From an uncultured Coriobacteriales bacterium (GTDB taxonomy: Bacteria; Actinomycetota; Coriobacteriia; Coriobacteriales; UMGS124), in assembly GCA_934654475.1 (NCBI GenBank), contig CAKUFZ010000002.1:62001-126000 (forward strand): a stretch of 64,000 nucleotides of DNA. The letters are read 5' to 3'. The position numbers were made by a program, and so were the translations under genes. Shown here one piece after another: positions 1 to 10,830 of the stretch. The notes below the pieces were generated by a model. That model made no database searches. It was not told where the DNA came from and saw only the letters and a program-made list of their open reading frames with translations. Positions within the stretch are counted from its first letter, which is position 1. Each line of letters starts with the position of its first letter.

Positions 1-400
1 GGTTCCAAGCCACGGCATTGACCGTGAAGTCGCGCCGTGCCAGGTCTTCTTCGATGTTCTTCACGAAGCGCACCGAATCGGGCCTGCGGTGGTCGGTGTA
101 GGTCCCGTCGGTGCGATACGTGGTGATCTCGATAGGGTCGCCGTCGATGAGAACGGTGACGGTGCCATGGGCCGAGCCCGTCTCGATCACCCGGTAGCCG
201 GCTTCAAGAAAATGCTCGCGCGTGTGATACCAGAGCGCGTCGGTGGCGATGTCGACGTCATGGCAGGAACGGCCCAAGATGGCATCGCGCACGAAACCGC
301 CCACCACGTAGGCCTGCTTGCCCGCGTGCTCCAAGACCTCGATGGCCTTTTTCGCACTGGACGGCAGCGTTTCCGCCAACCGATCCTCACATGTCATCAT
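1..400 (-). CDS. cca: CCA tRNA nucleotidyltransferase, 5' part
   Basis: Adds or repairs the 3' CCA of tRNAs. The fragment holds the N-terminal half of the class II head domain: GGFVRD followed by the DVDIAT metal-binding carboxylates, then RRDFTVNA near the window edge, all family signatures. The start is ATG at 400, preceded by an AAAGGGGG ribosome site 7 nt upstream; an overlapping ATG at 397 and a GTG at 403 are possible. The rest of the gene lies beyond base 1. It is divergent from murB across about 115 bp. All three tRNA genes in this window already encode CCA, so here the enzyme would act in repair. Confidence 0.93.
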   Translation of the reverse strand, partial: MMTCEDRLAETLPSSAKKAIEVLEHAGKQAYVVGGFVRDAILGRSCHDVDIATDALWYHTREHFLEAGYRVIETGSAHGTVTVLIDGDPIEITTYRTDGTYTDHRRPDSVRFVKNIEEDLARRDFTVNAVAWN

Positions 401-515
401 CACGTCGCCCCCTTTCAGCTTTGATTGTCCCATCTTCCCACAACCTGACGTCCTATGCACTAGGAAGCCTCGATTATTATGGTCATGCTAGATGAAGGTT
501 CAACTGGGAGGGCTC

Positions 516-1631
516 ATGGGCCATATGGAAACAGCGTTCAAGAACATTACAACCCTGAGGGTCGGCGGTCCCATCGCCGATTTCCGCAGCGCATCCTCCC
601 CCGCCGAGCTTGCGCAGATTGTCACGCAGGCCGACGCACAGTCGACGCCTTTGGTTGTCGTGGGCTGCGGCTCAAACCTGCTGGCTGGCGACGGCCTCTT
701 TGAGGGCACCGTCGTGCGTGCCTGCGACACCGCGGGACCCGTGGCTTTGGCCAACGCCGCCGGCGACGAGGGCGTCCGCGTCAAGGTGAACGTGGGATGT
801 GTGTGGGACGACTTCGTGCGCTGGTGCGTGGAGCGCGACCTGGCAGGGCTTGAGGCGCTGAGCGGCATCCCAGGCCAGATCGGCAGCGCCGTCATGCAAA
901 ACCTGGGCGCCTACGGACAGGAAATCGGCACGTGCCTCACGAGCGCCACGCTGCTCGACCGCACCACAGGCGTCGTGGATGTCGTGGGCCGCGACCGGCT
1001 CGGCCTGGGATATCGCACGAGCATGCTGCGCCGAAGCATGGACGAGGGCCAAGACGGCGGCCGCTGGGCGGCCACTCCGCGCTGGGTTGTTCTCGACGCC
1101 GAATTCACTTTGCACAAGCAGGCCCGCAACCACGTGGACCACGCACAGCTCGCCCGTGCCTTGGGCTGCGAGACGGGATGCGAGATGGAGCTCGGGGCGA
1201 TTCGCGACTCGGTGTATGAGGTGCGCGCAAGCAAGGGCATGGTCGCAGACCCCGACCCCGAGGGTCCCTCCCCCATCTATGACCGCTGGTCAAGCGGCTC
1301 GTTCTTCACCAACCCCGTCTTGACGCGCGAGCAAGCCGCCGCACAGCTGCCCGAGGGCGCGCCCCTCTATCCCGCGCATGACGACGCGCATGTGAAGACC
1401 TCCGCCGCCTGGCTCATCGACCAGGCAGGCTTCCACAAGGGCTGGGGCGTGCACGGCGAAGCTTCGAAGGCCACGTTGAGCACCCTGCACACGCTTGCGA
1501 TGACCAACAGGGGCCATGCCACAAGCGCCGACGTCGTCGAGCTTGCACAGGCAGTGAAGGACGGCGTGTACGACAGGTTCGGCGTGACCCTGCGCCCCGA
1601 GACCGTGTTCGTAGGCACCTCGCTGCACTAA
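516..1631 (+). CDS. murB: UDP-N-acetylenolpyruvoylglucosamine reductase MurB
   Basis: Cytoplasmic FAD enzyme that reduces UDP-GlcNAc-enolpyruvate with NADPH to UDP-MurNAc in peptidoglycan precursor synthesis. The 371-residue protein has the FAD domain early (TLRVGGP, VVVGCGSNLL, SGIPGQIGSAVMQNLGAYGQE) and the C-terminal domain with GSFFTNP, whose Ser is the family proton donor. The length and the YGQE region match type I MurB. I start at ATG 516 because GGGAGGG lies just upstream; in-frame ATGs at 492 and 525 are alternatives. It is convergent with efp, with a strong bidirectional hairpin between them. Monocistronic as far as can be seen. Confidence 0.96.
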   Translation: MGHMETAFKNITTLRVGGPIADFRSASSPAELAQIVTQADAQSTPLVVVGCGSNLLAGDGLFEGTVVRACDTAGPVALANAAGDEGVRVKVNVGCVWDDFVRWCVERDLAGLEALSGIPGQIGSAVMQNLGAYGQEIGTCLTSATLLDRTTGVVDVVGRDRLGLGYRTSMLRRSMDEGQDGGRWAATPRWVVLDAEFTLHKQARNHVDHAQLARALGCETGCEMELGAIRDSVYEVRASKGMVADPDPEGPSPIYDRWSSGSFFTNPVLTREQAAAQLPEGAPLYPAHDDAHVKTSAAWLIDQAGFHKGWGVHGEASKATLSTLHTLAMTNRGHATSADVVELAQAVKDGVYDRFGVTLRPETVFVGTSLH

Positions 1632-1691
1632 CAAGGGACCGCGCTCGCCAGGTGGCTCGACCCTTCGCTTCCCAGGTGCGCCAAACACGAA

Positions 1692-1729
1692 AAGCCCCCG
1701 CTTGCTTCAATGCAAACGGGGGCTTCTTT
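1692..1729. terminator. bidirectional terminator between murB and efp
   Basis: An inverted repeat pairs AAGCCCCCG with CGGGGGCTT, extended inside by TTGC/GCAA, and has A and T tracts on its flanks. It sits between the convergent murB and efp ends and can serve both strands. Confidence 0.85.
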
Positions 1730-1766
1730 GCAAGCCTCAGATGGGAAGGAATCCCAGCTCGGAAGA

Positions 1767-2330
1767 CTAGACGCGGGAGATGTACTTGGCCTCGCGGGTG
1801 TCAACCTTGATGCGGTCGCCCACGTTGACGAACATGGGGACCTGAACGGTGGCGCCGGTCTCAACGACAGCGGGCTTGGTGCCGGACTGGACGGTGTCGC
1901 CCTTGAAGCCAGGCTCGGTCTCGGTGATCTCGACCTCGATGAACATGGGGGGCTGGACAGCGTAGAGCACGCCGTTGGCGTACTGCATCAGGCAGACGTC
2001 GTTCTCCTTGAGCCACTTGGCGTCGTCGCCCACGGTAGCGGTCTCAACGGGAATCTGCTCGTAGGAGTCGTTGTCCATGAACCAGAAGTTGTCGCCGTCG
2101 CTGTAGAGGTACTGCATCTCGCGAGTCTCCATGCGAACGCTCTCGAACTTGGCGGACTGCTGGAAGTTCTGCTCGTTCACGCGGCCGGTGCGGATGTCCT
2201 TGTACTTGGTGCGGACATAGGTGTTGCCCTTGCCCGGCTTGACATGCTGAGCCTCGAGAACAATGCAGTCCTTGCCATTGATGTTGACGCCCAGACCGGC
2301 CTTCAGATCAGTAATACCCAGAGTAGCCAC
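1767..2330 (-). CDS. efp: elongation factor P
   Basis: Binds ribosomes stalled at polyproline and promotes peptide bond formation. The 187-residue protein is full family length and has the KPGKG loop with the tip lysine at residue 34, the position modified or used in EF-P. KOW-like N-terminal and two OB-like domains follow. The start is GTG at 2330, which gives the K34 numbering; AAAGG lies upstream. It is last in the long minus-strand cluster, behind pepP, a common pairing. No EpmA/EpmB-like modification gene is present in the window, so the modification state of K34 cannot be told. Confidence 0.95.
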   Translation of the reverse strand: MATLGITDLKAGLGVNINGKDCIVLEAQHVKPGKGNTYVRTKYKDIRTGRVNEQNFQQSAKFESVRMETREMQYLYSDGDNFWFMDNDSYEQIPVETATVGDDAKWLKENDVCLMQYANGVLYAVQPPMFIEVEITETEPGFKGDTVQSGTKPAVVETGATVQVPMFVNVGDRIKVDTREAKYISRV

Positions 2331-2544
2331 AGGTTTGCCTTTCGCTCGCACTATGCCCGGCACGATTACCGGACTCTCAATAACTGTCGAATAATATCTC
2401 AGGTGCCCCAAGGCGCACAATACCCCATGCCCAAACACGCACGCTCTCCCTACACAAGACAGATGCGCCGCATTGAGGTTCATGAGGTATGTCGAAGCGG
2501 TAGGGCATACCCCCGCGCACGACGAAATCGAGCGCCGAGAACGC

Positions 2545-3663
2545 CTAGAGGTCGATGACGATGAGGTCGTGGGCGGACGCGGTGAAGGGTTCGAACCCCT
2601 CCTCGGTGACCACACCGTAGTCCTCGAGGCGCACGCCGCCCCAACCGGGCAGGTAGATGCCGGGTTCGACGGTGCACACCATGCCGGGCTCGTACACGTC
2701 GGTCGTCGTGCGGCTCGTGCGGGGAAGCTCGTGGATGTCGATGCCCACGCCGTGACCCAGACCGTGCGCGAAGTAGTCACCGTAGCCGGCCTCGGCGATA
2801 ATCTTGACGGCAAGCTCGTGCACCTCGCGGCACTTCACACCGGGGCGGATTGCCGCCGCGCATGCCTCGTGGGCACGGCGCACGGTGTTGTAAATCTCAA
2901 GCTGCTTGGGGCTGGGCTGGCCCACCACCACGGTGCGCGTCATGTCGGAGCGGTAGTCGCCCAGGCCCGCGCCATAGTCCATGAGCACGAAGTCGCCCTC
3001 CTGCACCATGCGGGCGCCCGGCCTGGCGTGGGGATTGGCGGAGTTGGGGCCGCTGGCAAGGATGGTGTCGAACGCAAGGGCGTCTCCACCATGGCTGAGC
3101 ATGTAGTTGTCGAGCTCGACGCGCAGCTCCATCTCGGTGAGACCGGGACGGATGATGCCGCACATGTACGTGAAGGCCTCGTCGGTCACCTTCTGGGCAC
3201 GACGCATGAGCTCGATTTCCTCGTCGTCCTTGACGGCGCGGAGCTTGATGATGTCGTCGTGGAGCTGGGCGAAGCGCGGGGCAAGCGAGCGGTCCTCGAA
3301 GGCGCGGCGCAGCTCAGAGGCTTGCGCGAGCGTGATGGTGTCCTCGACGCAGACGACGCCGGATGCCACATGGGCCTGCAGCGCATGGCGTACGACCCAG
3401 GACCCCATGCCGCACAGGTCCATGTCGAACTTCCACGGGGTGTCGGGGCCGAGCGCCTCGAGGAACGTGTTGTAGTAGCGCGAGTCGGTATGGAAGAAAA
3501 GGTCGTCCTGCGTGATGAAGGCAGTGTGCGCATTCTCAAAGTCGAAAACGCGCGCCGCGCCCGTGAGCCAGCGCAGGTCGGCGTTGTTGCGCAGCACGAG
3601 AGCGTCATAGCCACGCTGCTCCATAAGGCTGCGAATCTTGGCAATCCTGTCTTGAACGGACAT
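2545..3663 (-). CDS. M24B Xaa-Pro peptidase (PepP/PepQ type)
   Basis: Cleaves Xaa-Pro bonds in peptides or dipeptides in the cytosol. The 372 residues carry a creatinase-like N-terminal domain and the pita-bread M24 fold, with metal ligands visible in DYGAGLGDYRSD, HGLGHGVG, and VEPGIYLPGWGGVRLED. The start is ATG 3663 with AAAGG 8 nt upstream; a GTG 9 nt earlier overlaps the ribosome site and is unlikely. Members of this subfamily are annotated as either aminopeptidase P or prolidase, and the sequence alone does not settle which. It lies between aroK and efp in the same transcription unit. Confidence 0.92.
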   Translation of the reverse strand: MSVQDRIAKIRSLMEQRGYDALVLRNNADLRWLTGAARVFDFENAHTAFITQDDLFFHTDSRYYNTFLEALGPDTPWKFDMDLCGMGSWVVRHALQAHVASGVVCVEDTITLAQASELRRAFEDRSLAPRFAQLHDDIIKLRAVKDDEEIELMRRAQKVTDEAFTYMCGIIRPGLTEMELRVELDNYMLSHGGDALAFDTILASGPNSANPHARPGARMVQEGDFVLMDYGAGLGDYRSDMTRTVVVGQPSPKQLEIYNTVRRAHEACAAAIRPGVKCREVHELAVKIIAEAGYGDYFAHGLGHGVGIDIHELPRTSRTTTDVYEPGMVCTVEPGIYLPGWGGVRLEDYGVVTEEGFEPFTASAHDLIVIDL

Positions 3664-3709
3664 GTGAGACACCTTTCTCTCAGGTACGCCAAAAAAATGC
3701 GACGGAAGG

Positions 3710-4267
3710 CTACAGGAGCCCCTCTTCGTACAAAAGGCCGCCTACCTTGTAGGCGACGTCGGAAAACGAGAGTCCGCGGATGTCCACGGTATAGTCGGCA
3801 GCGGCTTGATACAAGGGAAGCCTGTGTGCGAGCAGCGCTTTGGCGTGCTCGTAATCACCCAGGTCGGGGCGAATCTCGGGATGGGTGATATGCCCAAGCG
3901 CGTCGTCGAGGTCGAGGTCGAGAAAGACGACCTTGCCCATGGAGCGCATGAGCTCGACGTTGTCGGCACGCTCGATGATGCCGCCGCCGCACGAAACAAG
4001 GCAGCTCTTCTCATGCGAGAGCCTCTCAAGCGCCACACGCTCAAGCTCGCGAAAATGGGCCTCGCCTGTCGTCTGGAAGATCTCGGCGACGCTTTTCTGC
4101 TCGCGATGCACCACCATACGGTCGGTGTCGAGATGGCGACGGTTGAACAGCCTGCCCAGGTTGCGTGCGACTGTGGACTTGCCTGCTCCGAGGAAGCCGA
4201 TGAAAAAGATATGGTCGCAGCCCACATGGCGCGTATACCCTGCCTCGTTTTCAGGCTTGTCAGTCAT
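3710..4267 (-). CDS. aroK: shikimate kinase, stand-alone copy
   Basis: Phosphorylates shikimate with ATP. The 185 residues contain Walker A GFLGAGKST (residues 24-32), the DTD shikimate-binding motif, FRELE, CGGGI and a lid/substrate region with RPDL and RLPLY, so all known catalytic elements look intact. This is a second shikimate kinase: another is fused to AroE at 38591-39967. It lies away from the aromatic operon, between the prepilin peptidase and pepP. An alternative role on another small substrate is possible because the fused copy should already cover the pathway. No strong ribosome site is seen before ATG 4267. Confidence 0.88.
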   Translation of the reverse strand: MTDKPENEAGYTRHVGCDHIFFIGFLGAGKSTVARNLGRLFNRRHLDTDRMVVHREQKSVAEIFQTTGEAHFRELERVALERLSHEKSCLVSCGGGIIERADNVELMRSMGKVVFLDLDLDDALGHITHPEIRPDLGDYEHAKALLAHRLPLYQAAADYTVDIRGLSFSDVAYKVGGLLYEEGLL

Positions 4268-4348
4268 GCAAAATCACTGTTCATGCTCGTCCGTCTCATG
4301 CGTCGTTTTCCACGGGAGATTCTACCATCATCAAGCCGCGCGCATACC

Positions 4349-4819
4349 CTACGTGAAAAGGGCGAGGTATAAGAAGCAAACTGCAAAGGTCGTGCACAAA
4401 TACGGACCGAAGGCGAACGCCTTGTTACCGCGCAGCGTCTCCACCACAGCCGCGAGCACGCACGCCACGGCAACGCATGGCAAAACCCAGGCGCCAAGGG
4501 TGAGCGCGGCAGCACCGATGAGCTTGATGTCACCCATACCCAGCCCGGCACCGCGGCCAGACACAGCCCGCCATATGGCCTCAAAAGCCAAAAATGCCGC
4601 CGTCACGCCAAGCGCAACGACGGCACAGGATTTCAGTCCTTGAGCATACGGCAGGTCCATACCGAGCAGCACGAATGCATTGCCGACCAGTCCCAGCAGC
4701 GCAAGAGCCGCGACGCTGGCATTGGGAATGCGGCGAGTGCGGGCGTCCGACACCGCAGCCCACAGAAGCACGCCAAGAAACGCGCACGCAAACAAGGTGG
4801 CCACAAGAATCTCTAGCAC
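4349..4819 (-). CDS. single-domain A24 prepilin peptidase-like membrane protein
   Basis: Aspartic membrane protease family that cleaves leader peptides of type IV pilin-like proteins. The 156-residue protein is almost all hydrophobic helices (about five or six) and has the two catalytic aspartate contexts: SDARTRRIPN after the first helix and GMGDIKL (the GxGD motif). The N-terminal zinc/methylase domain of PilD is absent. The likely start is GTG at 4819, overlapping the yqeG stop by 7 nt, so the two are translationally coupled. No pilin, ATPase or other pilus gene is in the window, so the substrate is unknown. Confidence 0.85.
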   Translation of the reverse strand: MLEILVATLFACAFLGVLLWAAVSDARTRRIPNASVAALALLGLVGNAFVLLGMDLPYAQGLKSCAVVALGVTAAFLAFEAIWRAVSGRGAGLGMGDIKLIGAAALTLGAWVLPCVAVACVLAAVVETLRGNKAFAFGPYLCTTFAVCFLYLALFT

Positions 4820-5328
4820 GCGAGGGGCTCCCAGGTGTTTGCGGGCTTGAGGCCATGAAGAAGCATGCGCTCCATGGCGCGCATGGGCGGCGAATACCAC
4901 AGGTCCTGGCTGCACTGCGGAACCACGAGAGCGTGGCGCATGTGGGCGAGCTTTGCGCCGAAGATGTCGGTGTAGAGCTGATCGCCGATGACGAAGCACT
5001 CCTGCGGCGTCAGGCCCATGTCGCGCGCCGCTTGAAGGAGCCCGCCGGGACGGGGCTTGTGAGCCTTTGCGACAAGACCCGCCTCGAAAAGACGTGCGGT
5101 GGGCTCCACACGCTCGTAATCGTTGTTCGAGACAAAACAGACCTTGAAGCCGAGCTCGCGAGCCCTGCGCATCCAGGCGTCGACCTGCAGCGGGACGACG
5201 CCTGTGGTGCGCGGGATGACCGTGTTGTCGCGATCGAGCAGCAGACCACGCACCCCGCAGCGCTTGAGGTCGTCAAGGTCGACGACGTCTATCGAGGTTA
5301 CATAGCGCTGCGGGGCGATGATACCCAT
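4813..5328 (-). CDS. yqeG: YqeG family HAD-IIIA phosphatase
   Basis: HAD-fold phosphatase, 171 residues. It shows motif I LLLDRDNTVIP, motif II FVSNN, the KP lysine region (KAHKPRP) and motif III GDQLYTDIFGA, which together define the YqeG subfamily. In other bacteria yqeG often neighbours yqeH, aroE or mltG genes, and here it directly follows mltG by 3 nt. The physiological substrate is not established; it is thought to be a phosphatase acting on small phosphorylated molecules. ATG 5328 is the only sensible start. Confidence 0.9.
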   Translation of the reverse strand: MGIIAPQRYVTSIDVVDLDDLKRCGVRGLLLDRDNTVIPRTTGVVPLQVDAWMRRARELGFKVCFVSNNDYERVEPTARLFEAGLVAKAHKPRPGGLLQAARDMGLTPQECFVIGDQLYTDIFGAKLAHMRHALVVPQCSQDLWYSPPMRAMERMLLHGLKPANTWEPLAC

Positions 5329-5331
5329 GGC

Positions 5332-6522
5332 CTACCCTACGATGCCGGCAGCGGCGTTGTACTCGTTGCGGGCCTCGTTGAACTCGTCCTCGTTGGTGCA
5401 GAACACATGCGTGCCGTCAAGGGCGGCAGACGCGACGTAGAAGTAGTAGTCGGTCTGGGCGGCGTTGATGACTGCGTTGATGGAAGAAAGCGAGGGCGAG
5501 CAGATGGGACCGGGAATGAGGCCGAGGTTGGTGTAGGTGTTGTAGGGCGAGTCAACCTCGAGGTCGGCATAGGTGAGCAGGTCGGCCTTGTTGAGCGCGT
5601 AGGCGATGGCGGCGTCGATCTGCAGGTACCAGCCAGCGTTGAGGCGGTTGTAGATGACCGAGGCGACGTTGGGGCGCTCGGCCTCGACCGCAGTCTCGCG
5701 CTCGATGAGCGAGGCCATGCAGACGACCTGGTATTCCGACAGGACGGTGCCGCCCTGACCGACATGGCTCCAGTCGATGCCCGCCGTCTCAACCTGGAAC
5801 TGCTTGAGCATCGTGCGGATGGCGATGTCGGGCGTGACCTCGTCCTCGAAGGTGTAGGTCTTGGGGAACAGGAAGCCCTCGAGCGAGTTGTTGTACGCGC
5901 CGTTGAGGAACGTGAACTCGCCCACATAGTTGGACGCCTTGGCCTGCGCCATGAAGTCGTCGTAGGAGAAGCCGAACGTGTCAGCAAAGCGCTGGGCCGT
6001 CTGGGCCACCGTGAAGCCTTCGGGGATGGTGATGGACACACCAGACGCAGCCGTACCCGCGACGAGCATGGAGACAATCTGCTCGTAGGTCATGCCCTTC
6101 ATAAAGGTATAGGTGCCCGCCTGAAGCGCTCCCTCGGCACCCTGGGCGGCAACAGCCTGGATGAAAGCCGTGGTGGAGGCAATGACCCCCTCGTCGCGCA
6201 GCAGGCGCGAGATGTCGCCCGTGCCGTAGCCGTTGGGAATGTCGACCGTGGTCTCGGCCTGCTCCTGCTCGATGACGGCGATTTTCTCGGAGCACTGCGA
6301 GGCGTTGACGACCACGATGGCAACCACGACGGCGAAGAAGCACACAAGGCCGATGAACGCGACCTTGAGGGGCGTGCCCTTGTGCGGAGCATGGCGCTTG
6401 CGCGTCGCTTCGTCGGAGTACGAGGTCTTTATGCGCTCCATGGGTTGCGCGTTGTTCGCGATGCCGGACCCCGTGGACGCATTGTCCTTCAGCGAGGAGG
6501 GATCAAACGGTTGAAGGCTCAT
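5332..6522 (-). CDS. mltG: endolytic transglycosylase MltG
   Basis: Membrane-anchored lytic transglycosylase that terminates nascent glycan strands. The 396 residues comprise a cytoplasmic N-terminus, one membrane segment at about 53-74, a LysM-like region and the YceG catalytic core, where the glutamate lies in ASLIERET (about residue 273), followed by RPNVASVIYNRL and a C-terminal YFYV segment typical of the family. Its ATG overlaps the ruvX stop by 4 nt (ATGA), so translation is coupled. The ruvX-mltG order after alaS is widely conserved. Confidence 0.95.
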   Translation of the reverse strand: MSLQPFDPSSLKDNASTGSGIANNAQPMERIKTSYSDEATRKRHAPHKGTPLKVAFIGLVCFFAVVVAIVVVNASQCSEKIAVIEQEQAETTVDIPNGYGTGDISRLLRDEGVIASTTAFIQAVAAQGAEGALQAGTYTFMKGMTYEQIVSMLVAGTAASGVSITIPEGFTVAQTAQRFADTFGFSYDDFMAQAKASNYVGEFTFLNGAYNNSLEGFLFPKTYTFEDEVTPDIAIRTMLKQFQVETAGIDWSHVGQGGTVLSEYQVVCMASLIERETAVEAERPNVASVIYNRLNAGWYLQIDAAIAYALNKADLLTYADLEVDSPYNTYTNLGLIPGPICSPSLSSINAVINAAQTDYYFYVASAALDGTHVFCTNEDEFNEARNEYNAAAGIVG

Positions 6523-6950
6523 GCGATTCCCATCGTGTCGTTCTTCTTGACATCAAGCCATACCTGCAGGAACAGGGAGGCTGCCACACTGTCGACCTTG
6601 CCGCGCATCTGCTTCTCGTTGAGGCCCTGCTCGCGCAGGATGCGCTTGGCCTCGCTGGAAGTGAGGCGCTCGTCGACGAACTCGACCTCGAGGCCGAGGC
6701 GCTGTGCGATTTGCTGGCCGATCTCGGTGAGCTTCTGGGCCTGGGGGCCAGGCTCGCCCTGCATGGTGAGCGGCCTGCCCACCACAAGGACGTCGGGCTC
6801 GTGGTCTTCCACCACACGCCTGAAACTGGGCGCATGGGAGAAGACCTCGTGCGCGGGCAACACGCACACAGGCATTGCGATGCCAGTGCGCGTGTTGCCG
6901 CACGCCACGCCCACGCGAGCGTCACCTATGTCGAGCGCGAGGGCCTGCAA
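6519..6950 (-). CDS. ruvX: RuvX/YqgF Holliday junction resolvase-like nuclease
   Basis: RNase H-fold protein implicated in pre-16S rRNA 5' maturation and, by fold, junction resolution. The 143-residue protein has the DIGDARVGVA motif with the first catalytic acid, VVGRPLTMQG, VDERLTS with the central glutamate, and DSVAASLFLQ with the last aspartate. It lies 2 nt downstream of alaS and overlaps mltG by 4 nt. Full length for the family. Confidence 0.95.
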   Translation of the reverse strand: MQALALDIGDARVGVACGNTRTGIAMPVCVLPAHEVFSHAPSFRRVVEDHEPDVLVVGRPLTMQGEPGPQAQKLTEIGQQIAQRLGLEVEFVDERLTSSEAKRILREQGLNEKQMRGKVDSVAASLFLQVWLDVKKNDTMGIA

Positions 6951-6952
6951 AG

Positions 6953-9580
<2,628 letters not shown>

Positions 9581-9641
9581 GGGAAACTCCTTTGCTTACA
9601 CGGTAGCGGCGTGTGGCCGACAGATCACAGATTGACGTATC

Positions 9642-10424
9642 TTACGCCGAAGGGTCGATATCTTTGCGCATGCGTTCAAGCGTCTTGTGCAAAAGCCTTG
9701 AAACCTGCACCTGACTCATGCCCATGCGCTCCGCAATCTGGGACTGAGTGAGCCCCTCGACGAAGCGCATCTCGACAAGGGCGCGCTCGTTGGGCTCGAG
9801 CTTGGCAAGCGCCCCGGAGAGGACCATCTTGTCGTCGAGAGAGGCAAGGTCGGTGTCGACAGTGCCGAAGCGGTCGATGATCGAGGGCGCGTCGTCGTCG
9901 CCAGAGCCGGGGGACTCCAAAGGCACGCTCGCGTAGGCCTCGGAAGACTCCATGGCCTCGAGCACTTCATCGACGGAAACATCCAGGTAGTTGGCAATCT
10001 CCTCGACAGAGGGCGTGCGTTGGTTGCGCTGGGTGAGGGCCTCGTTGGCCTGGTTCACCTTTGCGGAAAGCTCCTGCAGGCGGCGCGGCACGCGTACCGA
10101 CCAGCCCTTGTCGCGGAAGTGGCGCTTGATCTCGCCGAGAATGGTGGGCGTGGCATAGGTCGTGAACTCAAGGCCGCGCTCAGGCTCGAAGCGGTCGATC
10201 GCCTTGATGAGGCCGATGGTGCCTACCTGCACGAGATCGTCGAGCGGCTCGCCGCGGTTTGCGAACTTTGCGGCAAGAAAACGTACGAGGTTGAGATGGT
10301 TGACGATGAGCTGGTCGCGCGCCGCCATGTCGCCCTTGTCCTTGTATCGGGCGAAGAGCTCACGGGTGCGCTCCTTGTCCCAGGCGAGCTTGTGGGATCC
10401 CCTTGAATCAGCGGCCATTGGCAT
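9642..10424 (-). CDS. SigB/SigF-family RNA polymerase sigma factor
   Basis: Alternative sigma-70 factor of the SigB/F/G group, 260 residues, lacking region 1.1. Region 2 has DQLIVNHLNLVRFLA and DLVQVGTIGLIKAIDRFEP with the promoter-melting segment GLEFTTYATPTILGEIKRH. Region 3 follows (KGWSVRVPRRLQEL). Region 4 ends in the helix-turn-helix EGLTQSQIAERMGMSQVQVSRLLHKTL. The start (ATG 10424, or ATG 10418) lies inside the 3' end of the RsbW-like gene, so the two are translationally coupled, as expected for a sigma and its antagonist. The promoter set it reads cannot be told from here. Confidence 0.9.
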   Translation of the reverse strand: MPMAADSRGSHKLAWDKERTRELFARYKDKGDMAARDQLIVNHLNLVRFLAAKFANRGEPLDDLVQVGTIGLIKAIDRFEPERGLEFTTYATPTILGEIKRHFRDKGWSVRVPRRLQELSAKVNQANEALTQRNQRTPSVEEIANYLDVSVDEVLEAMESSEAYASVPLESPGSGDDDAPSIIDRFGTVDTDLASLDDKMVLSGALAKLEPNERALVEMRFVEGLTQSQIAERMGMSQVQVSRLLHKTLERMRKDIDPSA

Positions 10425-10815
10425 CCCCGGCTTCTTTTTCGAGGTGAAGGGTGATGTCGGGCTCGTTGGAAATCTCGTAGACGTCGCACATGGCCTGCAG
10501 GATAAGCGCCGAGTAGGCAAGCGCGGGCTCGTCGGGGTCGTCGGCGCGCCAGTCGTGGCCGAGCGCGAAGTCCATGGAAAGGCGGCGTCCCGACACGGCG
10601 AAACGAATCGAGAGGCGCTCGCCGGGATCGGTGGCGAGCGAGTAGATGAAGGCCTCCTCGGCGGCCATGCGCACGTCGTCGACCTCTTCGATGCCAAAAC
10701 CGGCCAGGGTGGCGAGGTTGGCGGCGGTCATGCGCACGACGCGAGCATAGTCACCCTGCGCGGGTACTTCCAGGGCCGTCAACTCGGGTTCTACGCAGTG
10801 CTTGGAATCAGTCAT
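10408..10815 (-). CDS. RsbW-like anti-sigma protein with degenerate ATPase motifs
   Basis: The 135 residues resemble the GHKL-fold anti-sigma family (RsbW/SpoIIAB) in length, position before a SigB-type sigma and helix DVRMAAEEAF. In active RsbW proteins the N-box reads roughly EAxxNAxxH; here it reads EEAFIYSLA with no asparagine. The glycine-rich DxGxG and GxGL boxes are replaced by DFALGHDW and LAYSALIL. It could therefore bind the sigma factor without phosphorylating a partner. No anti-anti-sigma (STAS) or PP2C phosphatase gene is nearby. GAGGAG lies 5 nt before ATG 10815. The sigma start overlaps its 3' end by 17 nt. Confidence 0.75.
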   Translation of the reverse strand: MTDSKHCVEPELTALEVPAQGDYARVVRMTAANLATLAGFGIEEVDDVRMAAEEAFIYSLATDPGERLSIRFAVSGRRLSMDFALGHDWRADDPDEPALAYSALILQAMCDVYEISNEPDITLHLEKEAGDANGR

Positions 10816-10830
10816 GATGCTCCTCGGGCC

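Noticed and set aside
446..480. A clear sigma-70 promoter for murB
   Set aside because: TATTAT at 475-480 is a fair -10, but the only TTGACA-like -35 nearby is 24 nt away, too far.
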